Assembly: GCA_017411745.1 (NCBI GenBank)
Contig: JAFQPM010000017.1
Span: 1 to 63,530 of the forward strand
From: Clostridia bacterium
GTDB taxonomy: Bacteria; Bacillota; Clostridia; Oscillospirales; CAG-272
DNA: 63,530 nt
Direction: 5' to 3'
The position numbers and the translations under genes are program-made. Below, one piece after another: positions 28,269 through 35,523 of this stretch. The notes beneath the pieces were generated by a model that was not told the DNA's origin, searched no databases, and saw nothing but the letters and a program-made list of their open reading frames with translations. Position 1 is the stretch's first letter. Each line of letters starts with the position of its first letter.

Positions 28269-29294
28269 TTATTCGTCTGCTTTATCCGCCTTTGTTTGAG
28301 TGACGTCGGCGAGGGGATTTTGCGCCATCGCGTTCATCATATTCTTGTCGCTGACGTGGGTGTAGATCTGCGTGGTGTTGAGCTGCTCGTGGCCGAGAAT
28401 GTCCTTGAGCACGCGGATATCTACGTTGCCTGTCTGATACATCAGCGTTGCGGCGGTGTGACGGAGCTTATGGACAGAATAATGCTTTGAGCCAAGACCT
28501 GACAGATCAAGGTATTTATAGACCATAGCCTGCACCATTTTGTCGCTTATCCGCTTTTCTCGGTTGCTCAAAAAGAGCGCTTTATCGGAAATATTATGAT
28601 TTTTTTCAATAAGGCGATAGTTTCGGAGATAATCCGCGAGCACGACCTTGCAGGCGTCGTTGAGGTAGATTATTCTTTCCTTACTGCCTTTACCGAGGAC
28701 TCGGACGTGGCTGAGCTCTCGGTCGAGGTCGGTCAGGTTGATGCCGACGAGCTCGTTCAGTCGCATTCCGCAGTTGAGAAAGAGCGTGATTATGCAAAGG
28801 TCACGGAGTCTTGTTTTCGACTCGACGTCGTTACGGACGGTGTCAAGCAGGAGCTTAGCCTCGGCGAGTGAGAGAAACTTCGGCAGGGTCTTTTTGTGCT
28901 TCGGCGACTCGATGTTGGCGGCGGGGTTTTCCTCAAGATATCCGCGCTTGACCGTCATAAATTTAAAAAGTCCCTTTATGGCGGAGAGCTTTCGCGCCTT
29001 GCTTGCCCACATATTCTTGCGGACGTTGCCCGTGTAGAGCAGAAAATCGTATATCTGCTCGGTGGATATATCTTTTATGTATTCTACGTCGATATTTACT
29101 ATACTGATCTCACAAAATTCGTCGGAGTCGGGGTCTATGCCGTTTTGCTTGGCGATGATATAACGAAAGAAGGTCCTCAGATCGAGCAGGTACTCGTCGA
29201 CCGTCTTTTGAGAGCAACCCTGTATTGCAAGCTTATAGGATGCGAATTCACGAATGATCGGAGGGAATTCGTCGATATTTACGCGGTAGGGCAT
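28269..29294 (-). CDS. Tyrosine recombinase, XerC/XerD-like
   Basis: A 341-residue site-specific recombinase. The N-terminal SAM-like core-binding domain covers about residues 10-115, then the catalytic domain. The catalytic set is visible: Arg in NCGMRLNELVGI, His-x-x-Arg in SVHKLRHTAATLMYQ, His in LGHEQLNTTQIYTH, and the tyrosine in the same motif. The size and the lack of neighbouring integrase-associated genes favour a chromosomal Xer protein, which resolves chromosome dimers, over a mobile-element integrase, but I cannot exclude the latter. A good AAAGGAG lies ten bases before the ATG. Confidence 0.88.
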   Translation of the reverse strand: MPYRVNIDEFPPIIREFASYKLAIQGCSQKTVDEYLLDLRTFFRYIIAKQNGIDPDSDEFCEISIVNIDVEYIKDISTEQIYDFLLYTGNVRKNMWASKARKLSAIKGLFKFMTVKRGYLEENPAANIESPKHKKTLPKFLSLAEAKLLLDTVRNDVESKTRLRDLCIITLFLNCGMRLNELVGINLTDLDRELSHVRVLGKGSKERIIYLNDACKVVLADYLRNYRLIEKNHNISDKALFLSNREKRISDKMVQAMVYKYLDLSGLGSKHYSVHKLRHTAATLMYQTGNVDIRVLKDILGHEQLNTTQIYTHVSDKNMMNAMAQNPLADVTQTKADKADE

Positions 29295-29327
29295 AGTCCT
29301 TGATCTCCTTTCGGTGTTTATATATTA

Positions 29328-29356
29328 ATTATACCAAATCTTTTTTTGTTTTTCAA
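29328..29356 (-). promoter_or_regulatory. promoter of the tyrosine recombinase gene
   Basis: On the minus strand, TTGAAA (29351-29356), a 17-base spacer and TATAAT (29328-29333), 34 bases before the start codon. Confidence 0.7.
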
Positions 29357-29476
29357 TAGATTTCTTGTATTTTTCAAGGAGTTGTAAATTTTATCGTAAT
29401 ATTTTGTATAATAAGGCGCTATTGTCTTGGTTTTATGATAAATTGTTGATTTTCTTTAAATTTTCACACGGAATTG

Positions 29477-29505
29477 TTGAAAAATACACATTTATCGTAT
29501 ATAAT
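29477..29505 (+). promoter_or_regulatory. promoter of the small membrane protein gene at 29556
   Basis: TTGAAA (29477-29482), a 17-base spacer and TATAAT (29500-29505), 50 bases before the ATG. It diverges from the recombinase promoter; the roughly 120 bases between them are AT-rich and show no other feature. Confidence 0.65.
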
Positions 29506-29555
29506 GTATCATTGGAAGTATGCCCTCGGGCGACGGAAGAGAAAGGACTTTTATA

Positions 29556-30116
29556 ATGAAAGAATTTTTTAAGAGATATTCGTACGAAAGTGTGCGCTTA
29601 TTTATAAATCAAGTTGTCATAGGACTTTTTGGATTGGTGCTTGCGCTTGCTTCTGGAATCGCCGAGAACGAGACCTTGCGCGTGGTCACGGGCGTGTTTT
29701 CGGTGATCTTCTTCTTGTTTATGCAATTTGCTTCGGCGTGGAGGATCGGTGCGGAGGACAAGATGTCTGCCGATCTTGGCAAGAGAAAGCTTGATCTTTC
29801 GGTTCCGTTCAAGGTCTGGCTGTTGGCAAACTCGCTCAATCTTCTTCTCGCGCTTTTGATAGCACTTGGAGTTTGGTTTGGTAACGGTGGAGTGTTATCC
29901 TCGGTTTCGGGAGGAGCGACAATGATCAAGATGATCATTGAGGGAATGTACACGGGTCTGCTTGCGTCGCACGTAGGAGGCGCGCCGCTGAACTCCTATT
30001 GGTTTGTGCATTTTCTCACGGTTCTGCCAGCTCTGCCCGTGATAGTTGCCGCTTATATCTGCGGTGCTAAAAATATCAATTTCGGCGGTCTTTTTATGCC
30101 GAATGTGAAGAAATAA
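29556..30116 (+). CDS. hypothetical membrane protein
   Basis: A 186-residue protein I do not recognise. It has about four hydrophobic helices, near residues 20-42, 48-68, 95-118 and 145-170, and a short basic N-terminus (KEFFKRYSYE), suggesting an integral inner-membrane protein with the N-terminus inside. No cysteine pairs or catalytic motifs stand out. The ATG follows GAAAGGACTTTTATA; a longer in-frame extension lies in the promoter region. It has its own promoter and terminator, so its neighbours give no functional hint. Confidence 0.75.
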   Translation: MKEFFKRYSYESVRLFINQVVIGLFGLVLALASGIAENETLRVVTGVFSVIFFLFMQFASAWRIGAEDKMSADLGKRKLDLSVPFKVWLLANSLNLLLALLIALGVWFGNGGVLSSVSGGATMIKMIIEGMYTGLLASHVGGAPLNSYWFVHFLTVLPALPVIVAAYICGAKNINFGGLFMPNVKK

Positions 30117-30131
30117 TCGTATTTTTGATAA

Positions 30132-30170
30132 AGGATCGGGCTTGTGAGTGTGGCTCGATCCTCTTTCTTT
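30132..30170 (+). terminator. terminator after the small membrane protein gene
   Basis: AGGATCGGGC (30132-30141) pairs with GCTCGATCCT (30153-30162) with one G-T pair, followed by CTTTCTTT. Confidence 0.7.
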
Positions 30171-30201
30171 CTGATTTTTTATTAACGAGAACTTATTTTT
30201 C

Positions 30202-30230
30202 TTGTATTTTGCGGCTTGTTGTGGTATAAT
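30202..30230 (+). promoter_or_regulatory. promoter of the two-component/phosphate operon
   Basis: TTGTAT (30202-30207), a 17-base spacer and TATAAT (30225-30230), 33 bases before the GTG start of the response regulator. Confidence 0.6.
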
Positions 30231-30263
30231 TGTTTTAGGATATTTTTGGACGGAGGTGTAACC

Positions 30264-30965
30264 GTGGCAAATTCCGATATAAAGATACTCGTGGTTGACG
30301 ACGAGGCTGATATACGCAAGGTGGTCTCTTTGCTTTTGCAGAACAAGGGTTATTCTGTCATTGAGGCGTCTAATGGCGCCGCGGCGATCGAGGCTGTGAA
30401 GCAAGACGACGTTGACCTTATTATTATGGATATTATGATGCCCAAGATGTCGGGCGTTGAGGCTACCGAAAAAATACGAGAGCTTTCGGTTGCGCCGGTG
30501 TTGTTTTTGACGGCAAGATCGCTTGTTTCCGACAAGGAAAGAGCCTACGGCAGCGGCGGTGACGACTACGTGGTCAAGCCCTTTTCGTCCGCCGAGCTGC
30601 TTATGAAGGTTGAATCGCTCGTGCGTCGTTATACCGTCTACAAGGGCAAGGAAAGGACTGACGGCATAATCTCTCTTCCCGGTGGAGTTGAGGTGGATCT
30701 TCCCAAAAGGACCGTCACCAAGAACGGAGAGGATCCTAATCTGAGAGATAAGGAAAGCGCGATCTTCTTCTATTTGCTCGAGCATCGCGGCAATACAGTC
30801 GAGCCTGACGTTATTTTTGAAGCGGTCTGGGGAGAGAGGGCTCTTGCTTCGAGCGCTAACAACGTGACGGTCAATATTCTGGGTCTGCGAAAGAAGCTGG
30901 AGGACGATCCGTCTAATCCGAAGATAATCAAGACCGTTTGGGGAAAGGGGTATCAGTTTGTCTAA
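30264..30965 (+). CDS. OmpR/PhoB-type response regulator
   Basis: A 233-residue transcription factor. The receiver domain (residues 1-120) shows the acidic pair in LVVDDEAD, the phosphorylated Asp in LIIMDIMMPKMSG and the lysine in YVVKPF. The C-terminal winged helix includes GNTVEPDVIFEAVWG and ends in KTVWGKGYQFV. I choose the GTG start six bases after GGAGGT; the upstream frame crosses the promoter. Its 3' end overlaps the kinase gene by eight bases. The operon context with a phosphate transporter suggests control of phosphate uptake. Confidence 0.93.
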   Translation: MANSDIKILVVDDEADIRKVVSLLLQNKGYSVIEASNGAAAIEAVKQDDVDLIIMDIMMPKMSGVEATEKIRELSVAPVLFLTARSLVSDKERAYGSGGDDYVVKPFSSAELLMKVESLVRRYTVYKGKERTDGIISLPGGVEVDLPKRTVTKNGEDPNLRDKESAIFFYLLEHRGNTVEPDVIFEAVWGERALASSANNVTVNILGLRKKLEDDPSNPKIIKTVWGKGYQFV

Positions 30966-32337
30966 AAAGAAATTTTTTATTTCTCTCAAAAGCAAATTAA
31001 TACTTATTCTGATCTTGGCGCTTATTACTGCCGCCGTGGTATTCGTGACGTGCAAGCAGTTTGGCGACTTCTTGGTCTGGAAATATTATCTTGACGAGGA
31101 GACCAAGCAAGAAAGAGCTGAAAATTATATTGAGGATTTTCAGAAATACGTTAAGAACAAAAAGCTTTCGATCCACGATTCAAAGAAGATCGCCGCGTGG
31201 TCGGGTGGAAACTACGTCGATATGATCGTTTACAAGGACAAAAATCTGGTTTACGCTCCCGATTGGTTTATTGATTCAAGCAGTCCGCAGGATTACTTTT
31301 CGGGAGACCGAGACTTTGAGCAGTATCTTACCGAGGAGGCGAGGACTGCTTATCTTGAAAGGCTTGAGGATATTCTCGATGAAAACAGCGATCTTTCGTC
31401 GGTCTATTTCGTTGACGGAACCTTGCTTGTGAGAGTTATTGACTACACCGAGGATTTCGTGTACAGTCTGGTGTTTGCAGCGGCGCTGCTGCTGGCATTG
31501 ATCGTGCTTGCGATAATTATGATATTGAATTTCTCTGCAACGGCTTCGAGGATTAAGCGTCTTGCGAGGGACGTAAGGCTCGTTGAGGGCGGCAACCTTG
31601 AATTGCCGATCGCTATCAGAGGTCACGACGAGCTGAGTTCGCTTGCCGAGGACGTTAACAGCATGAGAAACTCGGTCGTTGACACTATGACCAAGGAGCA
31701 GCAGGCGTGGAAGGCAAATGCCGAGCTTATCACGGCTATGTCACACGATATCCGCACTCCGCTTACCGTTATGCTCGGATATCTTGAGCTTATGGAGATG
31801 CAGGAGAAATCCAATATTGATTCGGAATACGTTGCTGCATGCAAGGACAATGCTTTGCGATTGAAGCGGCTTTCCGACGATATGTTTTCTTATTTTCTTG
31901 TGTTTGGGAAAAAAGATGCTCTGGATGGCGAAATGATCGATGTTGGCAGCGAGGTTATCGAGCACATGTTAGCCGAGAGAGTGATCCTCTTTGAAGAAAG
32001 CGGCTTTGAGCTGTCATATTCTCACGATCTGCCAAGCGTGACTATTTCGGTAAATCTGGATTATCTAGGTCGCGTCATTGACAACGTCTTCGCCAATATT
32101 CAAAAATACGCCGATCTTAACGCGCCCGTTTATATTGAATCGGAGATCAAGGACGGAAATCTGACGCTTGCCTTCAGAAATAAGATCGACAAGAGCTCGG
32201 ATCGCGCCGAGAGCAACGGTATAGGTCTTAAGACCTGCGAGCGTATCATGGAGCGAATGGGCGGCAGTGTGACGGTCGTTGCCGAGAGCGACGATTATAG
32301 TATTACGTTAAATTTTCCTGTTAAGGAGCAAAAATAG
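30958..32337 (+). CDS. Sensor histidine kinase
   Basis: The partner kinase, 459 residues. Two membrane helices (about 13-33 and 174-196) flank an extracytoplasmic sensor domain of some 140 residues without a recognisable fold. HAMP follows (about 197-245), then HisKA with the phospho-acceptor in AMSHDIRTPLTVMLGYLELM and an HATPase domain with N box DNVFANIQKYA and SNGIGLKTCERIM. The start is a TTG inside the last codons of the regulator gene, preceded by AAAGGGG, so translation is probably coupled. Confidence 0.9.
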   Translation: MSKKKFFISLKSKLILILILALITAAVVFVTCKQFGDFLVWKYYLDEETKQERAENYIEDFQKYVKNKKLSIHDSKKIAAWSGGNYVDMIVYKDKNLVYAPDWFIDSSSPQDYFSGDRDFEQYLTEEARTAYLERLEDILDENSDLSSVYFVDGTLLVRVIDYTEDFVYSLVFAAALLLALIVLAIIMILNFSATASRIKRLARDVRLVEGGNLELPIAIRGHDELSSLAEDVNSMRNSVVDTMTKEQQAWKANAELITAMSHDIRTPLTVMLGYLELMEMQEKSNIDSEYVAACKDNALRLKRLSDDMFSYFLVFGKKDALDGEMIDVGSEVIEHMLAERVILFEESGFELSYSHDLPSVTISVNLDYLGRVIDNVFANIQKYADLNAPVYIESEIKDGNLTLAFRNKIDKSSDRAESNGIGLKTCERIMERMGGSVTVVAESDDYSITLNFPVKEQK

Positions 32338-32359
32338 AACAACAAAGGAAAGGCAATCT

Positions 32360-33412
32360 ATGGAATTTTTAGAATTTTGGGGACAAATGACGGCGAATCC
32401 GCTGTTGTTTGTCGCTGTGGCACTGACTCTCGGTGTCATTCTGGTAAACGGGTGGACGGATGCGCCAAATGCCATCGCCACTTGCGTCGTTACGAGGTGT
32501 ATGCCACCGAAGGCGGCGATACTTATGGCGGCGGTGTTCAATTTTCTCGGCGTTTTCGTAATGACGCAGATCAGCAACAAGGTTGCCGTAACTATTACGA
32601 GCATGGTGCATTTCGGAGAAAATACCGGCGAGACGATCATTATAGTTTTATGTGCTGCGATGCTTGCTATCGTTATCTGGGCAACGCTCGCTTGGGTGTT
32701 TGGTATCCCGACGAGTGAAAGCCACGCTTTGATCGCGGGCCTGACGGGTGGAGCTATGGCTCTTACGGGGTTTGATGCGATAGTTTGGAGCGAATGGAGC
32801 AAGGTGCTTATCGGTATCGTGATCTCGGTCGTGCTCGGATTCGGTTTGGCTTGGATTATAGGTAAGCTCGTCACTATGATCTGTTACAAGATGGACAGAC
32901 CCAAAACAGAGCCGTTCTTCAAGGGCGCACAGATCGCGGGAGCCGCGGCAATGGCGTTTATGCATGGAGCGCAGGACGGTCAGAAATTTATGGGAATTAT
33001 TCTGCTTTGCGTGTTTACTCTGCAAGGCGCGGGCGGCGCGGCGGCGACCTTTGCGATCCCGACCTGGCTTATGGTGGTTTGCTCACTCGTTATGGCGGCA
33101 GGAACTGCGATAGGCGGCAAGAAGATCATAAAGTCCGTCGGTATGGATATGGTCAAGCTTGAAAAATATCAGGGCTTCTCGGCAGATATTGCGTCTGCTA
33201 TCTCGCTCGTGTTCTGCTCGGTATTCGGTCTCCCCGTTTCTACTACCCACGTGAAGACCACCTCAATCATGGGTGTTGGCGCAGTTAAACGCGTGTCTGC
33301 CATTAATTTCGGCGTGGTAAAGGAAATGGTCATGACCTGGATACTTACCTTCCCCGGATGTGGACTGCTGGCATTCTTAGTAACAAAATTGTTCTTACTT
33401 ATTTTTAACTAA
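32360..33412 (+). CDS. pit: PiT family inorganic phosphate transporter
   Basis: A low-affinity phosphate (metal-phosphate) symporter of the inner membrane. The 350 residues show the PiT repeats: NGWTDAPNAIATCVVTR near residue 30, FGIPTSESHALIAGLTGGA in the middle, AFMHGAQDGQKFMG and FGLPVSTTHVKTTSIMGVGA in the second half. About ten membrane helices are expected. It is 22 bases behind the kinase gene with AAAGGAAAGG before the ATG, and 18 bases ahead of its accessory protein. Confidence 0.94.
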   Translation: MEFLEFWGQMTANPLLFVAVALTLGVILVNGWTDAPNAIATCVVTRCMPPKAAILMAAVFNFLGVFVMTQISNKVAVTITSMVHFGENTGETIIIVLCAAMLAIVIWATLAWVFGIPTSESHALIAGLTGGAMALTGFDAIVWSEWSKVLIGIVISVVLGFGLAWIIGKLVTMICYKMDRPKTEPFFKGAQIAGAAAMAFMHGAQDGQKFMGIILLCVFTLQGAGGAAATFAIPTWLMVVCSLVMAAGTAIGGKKIIKSVGMDMVKLEKYQGFSADIASAISLVFCSVFGLPVSTTHVKTTSIMGVGAVKRVSAINFGVVKEMVMTWILTFPGCGLLAFLVTKLFLLIFN

Positions 33413-33430
33413 CTGAAAGGAAATATAAAA

Positions 33431-34051
33431 ATGGCTAAAGGCGATAAATTCTATTATGATAATTTTGCGGAGTGTGCATCTCTTGCAAAGAAGGCGGCGG
33501 ATTATCTCGTTGAGTGCCTTGAAAACTATGACTTGAGCAAGATCGAAAAAATGCTTGAAGAAATGCACACTTTTGAGCACAGCGCAGATATGAAAAAGCA
33601 CGAAATGAACGAAGCGCTTGCAAAGGCATTCGTAACTCCCGTCGACAGAGAAGACCTCGATCTGATGAGCCAACAGCTCGACACCGTGCTTGATCTTATT
33701 GAGGAAGTACTGCAGAAGATGTACATTTATAATATCAAGACGATAGAGCCTGCCGCGATCGATTATGCAAAGCGCCTCGTAAAAGCTTGCGACATCCTTG
33801 GTGATATCATAGCAGAGTTTGAAAACTTCAAGAAATCGAAGAAGCTTCATGCTCTTATCGTCGCGTCAAACGACGTGGAGGAGGAGTGCGACAAGCTTTA
33901 TCTTGCTACGATGCACGAGCTTACCAAGAATTCTACGGACGTTCTTACCACCCTTTCTTGGTGCAAGATATACGATTGCTTCGAGGCTTGCTCGGATGCT
34001 TGCGAGCACGTCAGCGAATGCGTTGGCTCGATCGTTATGAAAAATACCTGA
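33431..34051 (+). CDS. DUF47 family (PhoU-like) accessory protein of PiT
   Basis: A 206-residue all-alpha protein of the PhoU-related DUF47 family, which typically lies next to pit genes and is thought to regulate transport. It opens MAKGDKFYYDNFAECASLAK, and the FVTPVDREDLDLMSQQLDTV block (an acidic helix likely to bind metal) is diagnostic. No membrane segment. It is the last gene of the operon, followed seven bases later by a perfect terminator. Confidence 0.93.
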   Translation: MAKGDKFYYDNFAECASLAKKAADYLVECLENYDLSKIEKMLEEMHTFEHSADMKKHEMNEALAKAFVTPVDREDLDLMSQQLDTVLDLIEEVLQKMYIYNIKTIEPAAIDYAKRLVKACDILGDIIAEFENFKKSKKLHALIVASNDVEEECDKLYLATMHELTKNSTDVLTTLSWCKIYDCFEACSDACEHVSECVGSIVMKNT

Positions 34052-34057
34052 TATTAG

Positions 34058-34091
34058 AAAAAGAGCATATGCGAAAGCATATGCTCTTTTT
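34058..34091. terminator. bidirectional terminator between DUF47 and icd genes
   Basis: AAAAAGAGCATATGC (34058-34072), a GAAA tetraloop and GCATATGCTCTTTTT (34077-34091): 15 perfect base pairs serving both convergent genes. Confidence 0.92.
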
Positions 34092-34094
34092 GAT

Positions 34095-35306
34095 TTAAAG
34101 CTTGGTTTCAAGGCGAGTTCTGACAGCCTTGATGAAATCGATCGTATTGACTGCGGTGGCGGCAAATCCTTCGTCGACAAGACCAACGAGGTCCTTGGTC
34201 ATTATTCCGTCGTTCAGAGTATCGATGCAGGCTTCCTCGAGCTTGTTTGCGAAGCTTACGAGCTCGTCAAGTCCGTCGAGTTCGCCGCGCTTACGGAGCG
34301 CTCCAGACCAAGCGTAGATCGTTGCCATGGGATTGGTCGAGGTCTCCTCGCCCTTGAGGTAGCGGTAGTAGTGTCTTGTGACTGTGCCGTGAGCCGCCTC
34401 GTATTCAAACTTGCCGTCGGGGGAAACGAGCACGCTGGTCATCATCGCGAGCGAGCCGAATGCGGTGGATACCATATCCGACATTACGTCGCCGTCGTAG
34501 TTCTTGCATGCCCAGATGTAGCCGCCCTCGCTTCTGATCACTCTCGCGACCGCGTCGTCGATCAGGGTGTAGAAGTAGGTTATTCCAAGCGCTTCGAACT
34601 GTTCTTTATAGTAATTGTTGTAGATATCCTCGAAGATGAGCTTGAATGTCTGGTCGTACTGCTTGGAGATTGTGTCCTTGGTTGAGAACCAGAGGTCCTG
34701 CTTGGTGTCGATCGCAAACTTGAAGCAGGAGTGCGCGAAGCTTATTATCGAGGTGTCCTTGTTGTACTGACCCTGAAGCACGCCTGCACACTCAAAGTCG
34801 TATACTGTTTTGGAGAACTCGGTTCCGTCCTCGCCCTTGAAGGAGAGTGTTGCTCTGCCTGCCGAGGGCACGCGGTACTCGGTTGCCTTATACACGTCGC
34901 CGTATGCGTGGCGCGCTATCGTGATCGGCTTTTTCCAGTTGCGGACCACGGGCTTGATCGAGTCGATTATGATGGGCGCGCGGAATACCGTACCGTCCAT
35001 TATTGCGCGGATCGTGCCGTTGGGCGATTTCCACATTTCTGTGAGATTATATTCCTCAACTCTTTGCTTGTTGGGTGTTATCGTCGCGCATTTGACCGCA
35101 ACGCCGTATTTCTGCGCCGCGTATGCCGAGTCGAACGTGACCTGATCCTTCGTTCTCTCTCTCTCGGGCAAGCCGAGGTCGTAATATTCGGTCTTTAAGT
35201 CGATGAAGGGATAGAGGAGCTCGTCCTTTATCATCTTCCATATTATTCTTGTCATCTCGTCGCCGTCCATCTCGACCAGCGGCGTCGTCATTCTGATCTT
35301 TTCCAT
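34095..35306 (-). CDS. icd: Isocitrate dehydrogenase (NADP), eukaryote-like type
   Basis: Oxidises isocitrate to 2-oxoglutarate. The 403 residues belong to the homodimeric type related to the eukaryotic NADP enzyme, not the E. coli type: it opens [20 protein letters not shown] and has the substrate region [20 protein letters not shown], the segment [20 protein letters not shown], and [20 protein letters not shown] near the cofactor site. The ATG follows AGGAAAGG on the minus strand. The aconitase-family gene lies upstream, separated by two palindromic repeats, so the pair likely supplies 2-oxoglutarate for glutamate synthesis. Confidence 0.95.
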   Translation of the reverse strand: MEKIRMTTPLVEMDGDEMTRIIWKMIKDELLYPFIDLKTEYYDLGLPERERTKDQVTFDSAYAAQKYGVAVKCATITPNKQRVEEYNLTEMWKSPNGTIRAIMDGTVFRAPIIIDSIKPVVRNWKKPITIARHAYGDVYKATEYRVPSAGRATLSFKGEDGTEFSKTVYDFECAGVLQGQYNKDTSIISFAHSCFKFAIDTKQDLWFSTKDTISKQYDQTFKLIFEDIYNNYYKEQFEALGITYFYTLIDDAVARVIRSEGGYIWACKNYDGDVMSDMVSTAFGSLAMMTSVLVSPDGKFEYEAAHGTVTRHYYRYLKGEETSTNPMATIYAWSGALRKRGELDGLDELVSFANKLEEACIDTLNDGIMTKDLVGLVDEGFAATAVNTIDFIKAVRTRLETKL

Positions 35307-35318
35307 ATTTGCCTTTCC

Positions 35319-35400
35319 TGCAGGGTTCCACCCTGCACCCGCTTAAAACTTTTTGGGAAAAAGTTTTAAGAATTCAAAAACTTTTGATAAAGGGGCTAGG
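35319..35400 (+). repeat. palindromic terminator-like repeat, copy C (upstream of icd)
   Basis: TGCAGGGT/ACCCTGCA (35319-35326, 35330-35337) is a first stem; CTTAAAACTTTTT/AAAAAGTTTTAAG (35342-35354, 35358-35370) is the second, followed by TTCAAAAACTTTTGATAAAG. It is oriented on the plus strand, against icd, so it does not follow a gene 3' end like the other copies. In an icd mRNA leader its first stem would fold 12 bases before the start codon, next to the ribosome binding site. Confidence 0.65.
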
Positions 35401-35462
35401 GGTGATTGGGTTTGATTACTTTTAAGCTTAGAAGGATAAGATGTAGTGTTTTCTACTATCCT

Positions 35463-35512
35463 TGGGGAAGTTTTTGAAGAGCTCGAGAAACTTTTTTCAA
35501 AAAGTTTCTCGA
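35463..35512 (-). terminator. palindromic terminator-like repeat, copy D (after the aconitase gene)
   Basis: TCGAGAAACTTTTT pairs over 14 bases (35483-35496 with 35499-35512); on the minus strand the tail CTCTTCAAAAACTTCCCC follows. It lies 11 bases after the stop of the hydratase gene and faces copy C. Confidence 0.65.
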
Positions 35513-35523
35513 ACGCGTCTTCC

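Noticed and set aside
28269..29294. Integrative element around the tyrosine recombinase
   Set aside because: No direct repeats, tRNA, excisionase or phage genes are near; the flanks are housekeeping genes, so a chromosomal Xer is more likely.
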